From the NCBI GenBank assembly GCA_964541615.1, contig CAZIRA010000145.1:1-6239 (forward strand): a stretch of DNA of 6,239 bases, in the 5' to 3' direction. Under the pieces are notes generated by a model. The model did no database searches and had not been told where the DNA came from. It was given only the letters and a program-made list of their open reading frames with translations. This document shows, piece by piece, positions 1-5,750 of this stretch. Position numbers and translations under genes: made by a program. This DNA is from UPXZ01 sp964541615 (GTDB taxonomy: Bacteria; Bacteroidota; Bacteroidia; Bacteroidales; Paludibacteraceae). Position 1 is the stretch's first letter; every line of letters begins with the position of its first letter.

Positions 1-123
1 TTTAAAATTAATTTTTTAGAATTATTCTGTTTTCGGCAATTGAGAGATCTAAATTATCCCCTTGATTAACAAAGCAATAAGATAATTACTGTAAACTATT
101 TGAAAAAAAAATTATTTTGAAAC
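1..123. other. AT-rich non-coding left edge
   Basis: No open reading frame of convincing length or composition occurs on either strand here. The stretch is very AT-rich, with poly-A and poly-T tracts, and has only short palindromes (for example AGAAT-T-ATTCT near 18-28) that are expected by chance at this composition. No gene end can be recognised at the left border. It is therefore probably intergenic DNA upstream of the rhamnose operon, and whichever gene lies further left is outside the window. Confidence 0.6.
110..122 (+). repeat. 13-base direct repeat, left copy
   Basis: AATTATTTTGAAA occurs here and again, identical and in the same orientation, at 355-367, so the two copies bracket the palindromic element. 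They could be a target-site duplication. However, the right copy overlaps the outer inverted repeat by three bases while the left copy stops just before it, so the fit is not clean. The AT-rich composition also makes a chance match possible. Confidence 0.4.
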
Positions 124-357
124 ATTATTGTCCGATAAAACCTTAATTTCGCCCCTACAGGGCTTAGTAGTTTGCCGGGAACTTTATTCCTACCAAAATT
201 ACGGCACTATGTGCCTTCGCAAAGCCTCGTAGAGGCGAGATTATGGTAGTAGTAAAAGTCCCACCCTGAATAGCAAGCCCTGTAGGGGCGAAATCAATTT
301 ATCTTATTGATTAGTTTCTATTTGTGCATGTTCACTAATTTAATATCGGACAACAAT
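124..357. repeat. nested palindromic repeat element, MITE-like or REP-like
   Basis: This roughly 234-base block is much richer in GC in its core than the flanking DNA and is built from inverted repeats. The outer pair is 124-137 against 344-357 (ATTATTGTCCGATA against its complement, 13 of 14 matching). The inner pair is 146-165 against 275-294, a perfect 20-base inverted repeat, and each arm contains its own small GCCC-CTACA-GGGC type hairpin. A third, imperfect pair is 177-195 against 244-262 (15 of 19). The centre has two tight hairpins, GGCAC-TAT-GTGCC (203-215) and GCCTC-GTA-GAGGC (224-236). There is no coding capacity. The structure fits a non-autonomous mobile repeat (MITE, or a REP/BIME-like element mobilised in trans), possibly one element inserted in another. 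A structured RNA or the terminator of an upstream gene is a less likely alternative. The palindromes are seen directly; mobility is inferred. Confidence 0.7.
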
Positions 358-367
358 TATTTTGAAA
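355..367 (+). repeat. 13-base direct repeat, right copy
   Basis: This is an identical copy of the AATTATTTTGAAA at 110-122. It begins within the last bases of the outer inverted repeat of the palindromic element. It is either a target-site duplication trace or a coincidence of AT-rich DNA. Confidence 0.4.
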
Positions 368-515
368 TAAATCAATGAGCGCAAAAATCTCAGAAAGGGA
401 AAAATCAATCAAATGACTTCCAAAATCAACAATATTTTTTTCCGAAACACAGAAATTGATGATGCAAATTTATTGCTAAAAATATATTTCATACCTATAA
501 AAATGATATTAAAAC

Positions 516-557
516 TTTGATAAATGACATTTTAATCACCTAAAGTTTTTGATAAAT
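516..557 (+). promoter_or_regulatory. paired TTTGATAAAT direct repeats, candidate operator
   Basis: The 10-base word TTTGATAAAT occurs at 516-525 and 548-557, with starts 32 bases apart, about three helical turns. AraC-family activators typically bind two direct-repeat half-sites on one face of the helix upstream of the promoter they control, and an AraC-type gene sits in this cluster. The spacing is larger than the roughly 21 bases usual for adjacent half-sites, and AT-rich DNA generates such words easily. Assignment to the local regulator is inference only. Confidence 0.25.
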
Positions 558-616
558 ATTAAATGTATATATAGATGAAAAGCAACCATTTTTTTCGATT
601 GCTGAAATTTATTTTT

Positions 617-632
617 TTTGATTTTTATCAAA
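617..632. promoter_or_regulatory. TTTGAT-N4-ATCAAA palindrome
   Basis: This is a perfect 6-base inverted repeat around a TTTT spacer, placed about 50 bases upstream of the putative rhaB -7 box. The half-site TTTGAT is shared with the two direct repeats at 516 and 548. It could be an operator for a dimeric regulator or a weak stem. The position and shared word are observations; the function is not shown by the sequence. Confidence 0.25.
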
Positions 633-681
633 TAATATAGTTATTAAATCATTTTTTCAATATATTCCTTTAATTATTCTA

Positions 682-689
682 TATTTTTG
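682..689 (+). promoter_or_regulatory. putative rhaB -7 promoter box
   Basis: TATTTTTG matches the Bacteroidota -7 consensus TAnnTTTG recognised by the primary sigma factor of this phylum. It would start transcription near position 696 and give a leader of about 33 bases before the rhaB start codon. No clear -33 TTTG stands at the usual distance (only a TTTC near 655), which would fit a promoter that depends on an activator. Confidence 0.4.
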
Positions 690-728
690 CATTAGCTAAA
701 TTAAATCTATTATTTTCATTTACACACC

Positions 729-2213
729 ATGAGCAAAAACACTGCAAGCTCTTTCCTGGCCATAGATTTAGGTGCATCGAGTGGAAGAGCGATCCTAGGA
801 AATATTGAAAACAACCGATTGGAACTGAAGGAAATCAACCGTTTTGCAAATCCAATCGTAGAAATTAACGGAAGACTTTACTGGGATTTGCTGCATTTAT
901 ATTCAGAAATCATCAAGTCACTTCAGCACGTAAAATCGGAAGGAATAGAACTGATTTCACTGGGAATAGACACGTGGGGTGTTGATTTTGTATGTTTTGG
1001 AAATGACGGCGAGCCGCTGAGAATGCCCTACAGCTACCGCGACACTCACACATTCGGAGCTCCGGAGAGGTTTTTCAAAAAAATGTCGAAAGAGGAGGTT
1101 TACCACAAGACCGGAATTCAGATTATGAATTTCAATACTCTTTTCCAACTGGCAACTCAACTGGAAGAAAACACTTCCACCTATCCGGTAATCGATAAAA
1201 TTTTATTCATGCCGGATGCCCTCTCCTATCTTCTTACCGGCAAAATGGTGACCGAATATACCATCGCGTCCACCTCACAAATGATCAATCCTTACATGCG
1301 CAATTTTGACGATTCACTGCTTGAAGCTGTCAATCTAAAACAGGAAAACTTTGCTCCCATTGTATTTTCCGGAGCTGAAATCGGCAAATTGTCGAATTCT
1401 GTCAAAGAACTGACCGGACTTGGAGATATTTCCGTGATTGCTGTTGCCGGACATGACACCGGATCGGCTGTGCTGGCTGCACCTGCTGAAAACGAAAACT
1501 TTGCATACTTAAGTTCCGGAACCTGGTCGCTGATGGGTATAGAATCGGCAGAGCCGGTCATTAACGAAGAAACATATGCTCTCAACTTTACCAACGAAGG
1601 CGGCGCTGACGGTTCAGTAAGACTACTGAAAAACATCTGCGGTATGTGGCTGATCGAACAATGCAAAAAAGAATGGGAAAAAGATGGAGCTGTTTCTTAC
1701 AATGAAATAGTGAAAGCAGCCCAGAAAGCCACTCCCTTCCAAAGTTTCATCAATCCGGATTCGCCCTGCTTTGCCAGTCCACTATCCATGACTCATTCCA
1801 TAAAAGAATACTGCCGTCAGACCGGTCAATATGTGCCCGAATCAATGGGAGAAATTGCCCGATGCATTTACGAAAGTCTGGCTTTCAGATACAAACAAGT
1901 TCTTACCAACCTTCAAAAACTGGCAGATTTCCCAATCGAAACGCTTCATATCATCGGCGGCGGTGCTCAGAATAAAATGCTCAACGGATTCACAGCCAAC
2001 GCTATAGGCAAAACTGTGTATGCAGGACCGTCAGAAGCTACTGCCATAGGCAACTTGCTAATGCAGGCAAAAGCTGCAGGGCTGGTTTCCGACAAAAAAG
2101 AGATGCGCCAAATTATCCGAAATTCTGTTGAACTGGAAGTTTTCTCTCCGGAATATTCACAAGTTTGGGACAGCAACTACCAAAAATACCTCGCAATCTT
2201 CAAAGAAATTTAA
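729..2213 (+). CDS. rhaB: L-rhamnulokinase
   Basis: This cytoplasmic FGGY-family sugar kinase transfers phosphate from ATP to L-rhamnulose, giving L-rhamnulose 1-phosphate. The 494 residues agree with the usual length of about 490 (E. coli RhaB has 489). Family landmarks occur in order. The N-terminal nucleotide-binding signature AIDLGASSGR is at residues 11-20 and DTWGVDF at 81-87. GHDTGSA contains the probable catalytic base Asp243, followed by SSGTWSLMG at 262-270 and a NEGG...LKNICGMWL segment. A C-terminal ATP-site motif IGGGAQN lies near 409-415, followed by GPSEATAIGN. These segments resemble E. coli RhaB closely, more than other FGGY kinases such as fuculokinase or xylulokinase. The ATG is chosen because the nucleotide-binding motif starts at residue 11 and the DNA before it is AT-rich non-coding. 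There is no Shine-Dalgarno sequence, as is usual in this phylum. It is the first gene of the operon, 32 bases ahead of rhaA. Confidence 0.97.
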   Translation: MSKNTASSFLAIDLGASSGRAILGNIENNRLELKEINRFANPIVEINGRLYWDLLHLYSEIIKSLQHVKSEGIELISLGIDTWGVDFVCFGNDGEPLRMPYSYRDTHTFGAPERFFKKMSKEEVYHKTGIQIMNFNTLFQLATQLEENTSTYPVIDKILFMPDALSYLLTGKMVTEYTIASTSQMINPYMRNFDDSLLEAVNLKQENFAPIVFSGAEIGKLSNSVKELTGLGDISVIAVAGHDTGSAVLAAPAENENFAYLSSGTWSLMGIESAEPVINEETYALNFTNEGGADGSVRLLKNICGMWLIEQCKKEWEKDGAVSYNEIVKAAQKATPFQSFINPDSPCFASPLSMTHSIKEYCRQTGQYVPESMGEIARCIYESLAFRYKQVLTNLQKLADFPIETLHIIGGGAQNKMLNGFTANAIGKTVYAGPSEATAIGNLLMQAKAAGLVSDKKEMRQIIRNSVELEVFSPEYSQVWDSNYQKYLAIFKEI

Positions 2214-2245
2214 TTTATAAATATTCATTAATCATATTTTAAGCT

Positions 2246-3508
2246 ATGAAAGCAGAACAAATTACCAAAGCATACGAAGCAGCAAAAGCGCAATATGCAA
2301 CATTAGGAGTTGATGTAGACAAAGCCATCGACCAGCTGAACAAACTTTCAATTTCAATCCACTGCTGGCAGTCTGATGATGTTACAGGTTTTGAAAATCC
2401 AGACGGACAACTCTCCGGCGGCATACAAACTACCGGTAACTATCCGGGAAAAGCACGCTCCATTGACGAATTGAAACAAGACATTGAAAAAGTAGTAAAA
2501 TTAATTCCTGGAACTCACCGCCTGAGCCTACACGCTATTTATGGCGACTTTGGCGGAGAATTTGTTGACAGAGATCAAATTGAACCAAAGCATTTCCAAT
2601 CCTGGATTGACTGGGCTAAAAAAATCGGCATTAAACTCGATTTCAACTCTACTTTCTTCTCTCACGAAAAATCAGGCAACTATACACTTTCAAGCTTTGA
2701 TCCAGAAATCAGAAATTTCTGGAAAAACCACCTTCGGGCATGCCGCCGCATAGCTGAAGAAATGGGACGCCAGCAAGGATCACCTTGTGTTCACAATATC
2801 TGGGTACATGATGGCGAAAAAGACAAAACCGTTTCCCGCTACGAACACAGAAAATTGCTTCAGGAGTCTTTAGACGAAGTACTTGCTGAAAAAATTGACA
2901 CGAAATATCTGGTTGACTGCGTTGAGTGTAAACTGTTTGGAATCGGAAGCGAAAGCTACGTGGTCGGTTCGCATGAATTCTACATGGGATATGCCGTTAA
3001 AAACAACATGGCACTTACACTGGATGCCGGACACTTCCATCCAACTGAAGGAATAGCTGATAAAATTTCTTCTGTACTGCTTTATGTACCTCAGGTAACC
3101 TTGCACGTGAGCCGTCCGGAACGTTGGGACAGCGACCACGTAGTGATTATAGACGATGCACTGCTTGGACTTACTCAGGAATTGGTTCGCTCCGGCCAGA
3201 TGGACCGCATCAATGTAGGACTGGACTTCTTCGATGCTTCAATCAACAGAATCGGTGCTTATGTAGTAGGTATCCGCTCGACTCAAAAAGCGATGCTGCA
3301 AGCACTTTTGGAACCAACTGCCAAACTGAGAGAATTTGAAGTACAGGACAAAAACTTCCAGCGCTTAGCATATCTTGAAGAACTGAAAGGAATGCCCTGG
3401 AATGCTGTGTACAACTATTATTGCCAAACACAAGGTATTGCTGTAGGTGATGATTACATCAGGGAAATAGAAGACTACGAAGATAATGTGACATCAAAAA
3501 GAGTTTAA
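2246..3508 (+). CDS. rhaA: L-rhamnose isomerase
   Basis: This metal-dependent cytoplasmic aldose-ketose isomerase converts L-rhamnose to L-rhamnulose, the first catabolic step. The 420 residues match the E. coli enzyme (419), and similarity can be followed over the whole length, for example HCWQSDDVTGFENP, GNYPGKAR, LFGIGSESY, LDAGHFHPTE and GLDFFDASINR. Every metal ligand known from the E. coli structure has a counterpart at a constant offset of seven residues. Glu227, Asp260, His287 and Asp327 form the structural site; His263, Asp295 and Asp297 form the catalytic site. The enzyme should therefore be active. The gene lies 32 bases after rhaB and ends in tandem in-frame stops (TAA then TAG), the second of which directly abuts the rhaT start codon. 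In Bacteroides the same gene is often called rhaI. Nothing in it is truncated or unusual. Confidence 0.98.
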   Translation: MKAEQITKAYEAAKAQYATLGVDVDKAIDQLNKLSISIHCWQSDDVTGFENPDGQLSGGIQTTGNYPGKARSIDELKQDIEKVVKLIPGTHRLSLHAIYGDFGGEFVDRDQIEPKHFQSWIDWAKKIGIKLDFNSTFFSHEKSGNYTLSSFDPEIRNFWKNHLRACRRIAEEMGRQQGSPCVHNIWVHDGEKDKTVSRYEHRKLLQESLDEVLAEKIDTKYLVDCVECKLFGIGSESYVVGSHEFYMGYAVKNNMALTLDAGHFHPTEGIADKISSVLLYVPQVTLHVSRPERWDSDHVVIIDDALLGLTQELVRSGQMDRINVGLDFFDASINRIGAYVVGIRSTQKAMLQALLEPTAKLREFEVQDKNFQRLAYLEELKGMPWNAVYNYYCQTQGIAVGDDYIREIEDYEDNVTSKRV

Positions 3509-3511
3509 TAG

Positions 3512-4698
3512 ATGAATACCATTTTAGGTCTGATTATCATAGCAATAGGAAGTATGGGCCAGTCGAGCTCATACGTTCCTATTAAAAAAGTGAAAACATG
3601 GGCTTGGGAAAGTTTCTGGCTTGTGCAGGGCATTTTTGCCTGGCTGGTTTTTCCCTATCTCGGTGCTCTTTTAGCTGTTCCCGAAGGTCATTCTCTGGGT
3701 GAAATCCTTTCGTCAGGCGATGGTGCGGCCTGGAAAGCCATATTCTTTGGAATTCTGTGGGGAGTTGGTGGTCTTACATTCGGCCTTAGCATGCGCTATC
3801 TTGGAGTTGCTCTAGGTCAAAGCGTTGCTCTCGGGACCTGTTCAGCTTTTGGAACTTTAATTCCGGCACTAATGGCCGGAACTGATTTATTCCACGGAAA
3901 AGGATTGATTCTCCTTATCGGGGTGAGTGTGGCCATTGCCGGAATTTCTGTGATTGGATTCGCGGGCAGTCTGCGGTCCAAAAACATGACAGAGGAACAA
4001 AAAAAGGCGGCAATTAAGGNNNNNNNNNNNNNNNNNNNNNNNNNNNNNNNNNNNNNNNNNNNNNNNNNNNNNNNNNNNNNNNNNNNNNNNNNNNNNNNNN
4101 NNNNNNNNNNNNNNNNNNNGGCAGTCTGCGGTCCAAAAACATGACAGAGGAACAAAAAAAGGCGGCAATTAAGGATTTTGCTTTGGGAAAAGGTCTCCTG
4201 GTAGCATTACTTGCAGGGGTTATGAGCGCATGTTTCAGCTTGGGAATCGAAGCTGCAACTCCAATTAAGGAGGCTGCAATCAATATGGGAACAAAAGCAC
4301 TTTATGCTGGACTTCCAGCTATACTCTTGATTACATTCGGTGGTTTTCTGACCAATGCTGTTTACTGCCTGTTTCAAAATGTAAAAAACAAAACACTGAA
4401 AGATTATTTTGGTGTTCCCAAAAATATTTTTGTCAACAACCTGCTTTTCTGCGCTCTGGCAGGCATTCTGTGGTATTCCCAGTTCTTCGGACTGGAACTT
4501 GGCAAGAGCTTTCTCACACCCGGAAGTGCTATGATGGCGTTCTCCTGGAGTATTCTGATGTCGCTGAATGTTACTTTCAGTAATGTTTGGGGAATAATTC
4601 TGAAAGAATGGAAAGGTGCCGGAAATAAAGCGGTCGGTTATTTAGTACTTGGAATGGGAATTTTAATATTTTCGTTGATTATACCAAATTTATTCTAA
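3512..4698 (+). CDS. rhaT: L-rhamnose/H+ symporter, interrupted by a false assembly gap
   Basis: This inner-membrane permease of the RhaT family (drug/metabolite transporter superfamily) takes up L-rhamnose with a proton. The first 169 codons end at a run of 100 N. The protein resumes after it in a different frame, because the 55 bases before the N run are repeated after it. Deleting the N run and one copy (155 bases) gives one open frame of 343 residues, against 344 in E. coli RhaT. About ten hydrophobic segments can be picked out in that joined protein, near 4-21, 35-56, 75-97, 100-122, 130-153, 176-196, 212-235, 257-279, 287-312 and 322-343. Family landmarks include YVPIKKVKTWAWE near the N-terminus, MRYLG in the third segment, ILWYSQFF and ILKEWKGAG near the C-terminus. 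The join falls in the hydrophilic loop between segments five and six. It starts 3 bases after the rhaA stop and is surely in the same transcript. As drawn the gene looks broken, but it is very probably intact in the organism. Confidence 0.95.
3965..4019 (+). repeat. 55-base duplicate, left of gap
   Basis: These are the last 55 bases before the N run, and they are identical to the first 55 bases after it (4120-4174). They encode the loop of RhaT around residues 152-169. The exact coincidence of both copies with the gap borders marks them as a shared contig end, not a biological repeat. Confidence 0.97.
4020..4119. other. 100-N scaffold gap, probably of negative true length
   Basis: Exactly 100 N were placed here, the usual placeholder for a gap of unknown size. 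Because the flanks overlap by 55 identical bases and collapsing them restores rhaT, there is probably no missing sequence. The true distance is an overlap of 55 bases. Coordinates to the right are then inflated by 155. Confidence 0.93.
4120..4174 (+). repeat. 55-base duplicate, right of gap
   Basis: This is an exact copy of 3965-4019, starting at the first base after the N run. It contains an ATG at 4141 that could be misread as the start of a separate gene. That codon is simply Met159 of RhaT. Confidence 0.97.
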
Positions 4699-4707
4699 AA
4701 ATTTACT

Positions 4708-4715
4708 TATCTTTG
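4708..4715 (+). promoter_or_regulatory. putative -7 promoter box for the regulator gene
   Basis: TATCTTTG is a perfect match to the Bacteroidota -7 consensus TAnnTTTG. It sits in the 60-base gap between rhaT and the AraC-family gene, would start transcription near 4722, and would leave a leader of about 37 bases. No convincing -33 TTTG is present at the normal distance. The box suggests the regulator can be made independently of the operon, although read-through from rhaT is also likely since no terminator lies between them. Confidence 0.5.
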
Positions 4716-4758
4716 TTCCAGGCAGGACGCATAAAAATATTTTTAATTATTTGAAAGT

Positions 4759-5643
4759 ATGCGCTTTAATGATTTCGGAATAGATTTTAAGTATCTTTTG
4801 GTCAACGAAAGAGATAAAAAATTTGGGTTGACTGTCAACACTGTTGGCTTTCAACCCATACCTCCCAACGTTATATATCCTTCAACCGATCATCCAAAAA
4901 AATACTACTTCAATCCCAATAAAGGACGGGTGCTTTCTGAATTCCAATTCGTTTATATCAGCAAAGGCAAGGGTGTTTTCACATCTCAAACAACCAAAAA
5001 ACAGATCGTAAAAAAAGGACAGATGATCGTTCTTTTTCCGGGTTACTGGCACTCTTATCAACCTGATGTAGATACAGGATGGAATGAATATTACATCGGT
5101 TTTGAAGGTTCAATTATCAATAACCTGGTAAAAAACGGATTTATTTCGCCTGCAAATCCTATCCTGGACATTGGCTCGAATGAGGAGCTGGTGAATCTTT
5201 TTTTTACGGCTATTAAAATTGCTAAGGAAGAGAAGAAATCTTCCCAGCAATACCTTTCCGGCATAGTTCTTCACATTCTGGGAATGGTTCTTTCGCTTTC
5301 AGAAAACAAGAATTTTGAATCCAACGAATTTGGACAGCTTATTGAAAGAGCAAAAATCATCATGCTTGAAAATGTTTCCAATGTGATTGACATTCAAGAA
5401 CTTGCACATAATCTCGGCACAAGCTACTCATGGTTCCGAAAGGCTTTCAAGGAATACACCGGATATTCACCTGCACAGTATTTCCAAGAATTGAAAATAC
5501 GAAAAGCCAAAGAACTGTTAGCTGAAACCACTATACCTATCAAAGAAATTGCTTACAGTCTGAATTTCAGTTCCGATGGATATTTCCTCTCATTTTTCAA
5601 AAAACGGGTTGGCTGCACACCACTGGAATACAGATCGAGATAG
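4759..5643 (+). CDS. rhaR: AraC-family transcriptional activator, probable rhamnose regulator RhaR
   Basis: This is a 294-residue cytoplasmic DNA-binding regulator. The N-terminal half carries an AraC-type cupin sugar-sensing domain, roughly residues 58-115 (FQFVYISKGKGVF, then a KKGQMIVLFPGYWHSY stretch and WNEYYIGFEG). The C-terminal 100 residues form the double helix-turn-helix of the family. The first unit is around ELAHNLGTSYSWFRKAF (from residue 214). The second is around IKEIAYSLNFSSDGYFLSFF (from residue 261), with the signature ending GCTPLEYR. Bacteroides thetaiotaomicron also controls its rhamnose genes with an AraC-type RhaR encoded beside them, so the same role is inferred here from position and family. 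The ligand is not shown by the sequence. It follows rhaT by 60 bases on the same strand and has its own promoter-like box. The domain assignment is certain; the specific regulon is likely. Confidence 0.85.
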   Translation: MRFNDFGIDFKYLLVNERDKKFGLTVNTVGFQPIPPNVIYPSTDHPKKYYFNPNKGRVLSEFQFVYISKGKGVFTSQTTKKQIVKKGQMIVLFPGYWHSYQPDVDTGWNEYYIGFEGSIINNLVKNGFISPANPILDIGSNEELVNLFFTAIKIAKEEKKSSQQYLSGIVLHILGMVLSLSENKNFESNEFGQLIERAKIIMLENVSNVIDIQELAHNLGTSYSWFRKAFKEYTGYSPAQYFQELKIRKAKELLAETTIPIKEIAYSLNFSSDGYFLSFFKKRVGCTPLEYRSR

Positions 5644-5671
5644 GAAATTTTCTAAGAGATTACAGTTCAAC

Positions 5672-5713
5672 ATGAAACAGGCTTCGCTTCTTTTGAAGCA
5701 AACCCTGTTTCAT
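5672..5713 (+). terminator. stem-loop terminator between convergent genes
   Basis: ATGAAACAGG (5672-5681) pairs perfectly with CCTGTTTCAT (5704-5713). An inner stem GCTTC (5686-5690) pairs with GAAGC (5695-5699) around a TTTT loop, leaving a small internal bulge. A T-rich run, TTTTCTT, follows on the plus strand. It lies 28 bases after the regulator stop and about 38 bases beyond the end of the opposing gene, so it probably ends the rha transcript. It may also serve the minus strand, although the run of T is weaker on that side. Confidence 0.75.
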
Positions 5714-5750
5714 TTTCTTGTAATAACAAGTGTTATAAGTTACGAGGACT

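Larger units (their letters stand above)
368..681. other. AT-rich upstream region of the rha operon
   Basis: No gene is visible on either strand. The stretch is strongly AT-rich and leads into the rhaB promoter. Its notable contents are two TTTGATAAAT direct repeats (516-525 and 548-557) and one TTTGAT-tttt-ATCAAA palindrome (617-632), which are listed separately as possible regulator sites. Long leaders of this kind are unusual in tightly packed bacterial genomes, so part of the length is probably regulatory and part is owed to the repeat element further left. Confidence 0.5.

Noticed and set aside
124..357. CRISPR array or riboswitch
   Set aside because: There are no regularly spaced direct repeats, so it is not CRISPR. 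The block is more than 370 bases from the start codon, upstream of the likely promoter, and matches no riboswitch pattern I recognise, so it would not be in the rhaB leader.
1292..1666. Antisense open frame within rhaB
   Set aside because: It lies wholly opposite a well-conserved kinase gene, has a low-complexity serine-rich translation and no recognisable domain. The same holds for the shorter antisense frames at 957-1160, 1967-2176, 2239-2424, 2870-3139 and 3243-3431.
2541..2753. Overlapping plus-strand frame inside rhaA
   Set aside because: It is an out-of-frame shadow of the isomerase coding sequence with no family resemblance; the frame at 3124-3339 is rejected for the same reason.
3965..4174. 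An insertion element in rhaT with a 55-base target duplication
   Set aside because: Both copies end exactly at the borders of a standard 100-N placeholder, and 55 bases is far longer than normal target duplications. A contig overlap explains it fully.
4141..4698. A separate 185-residue membrane protein starting at the ATG at 4141
   Set aside because: This is the second half of RhaT. The ATG lies inside the duplicated 55 bases and corresponds to Met159 of the joined protein.
5723..5736. ATAACA-AG-TGTTAT palindrome between the convergent genes
   Set aside because: The 2-base spacer is too short for a stable RNA hairpin, and an operator is unlikely in a region between two gene ends. It is probably chance in AT-rich DNA.
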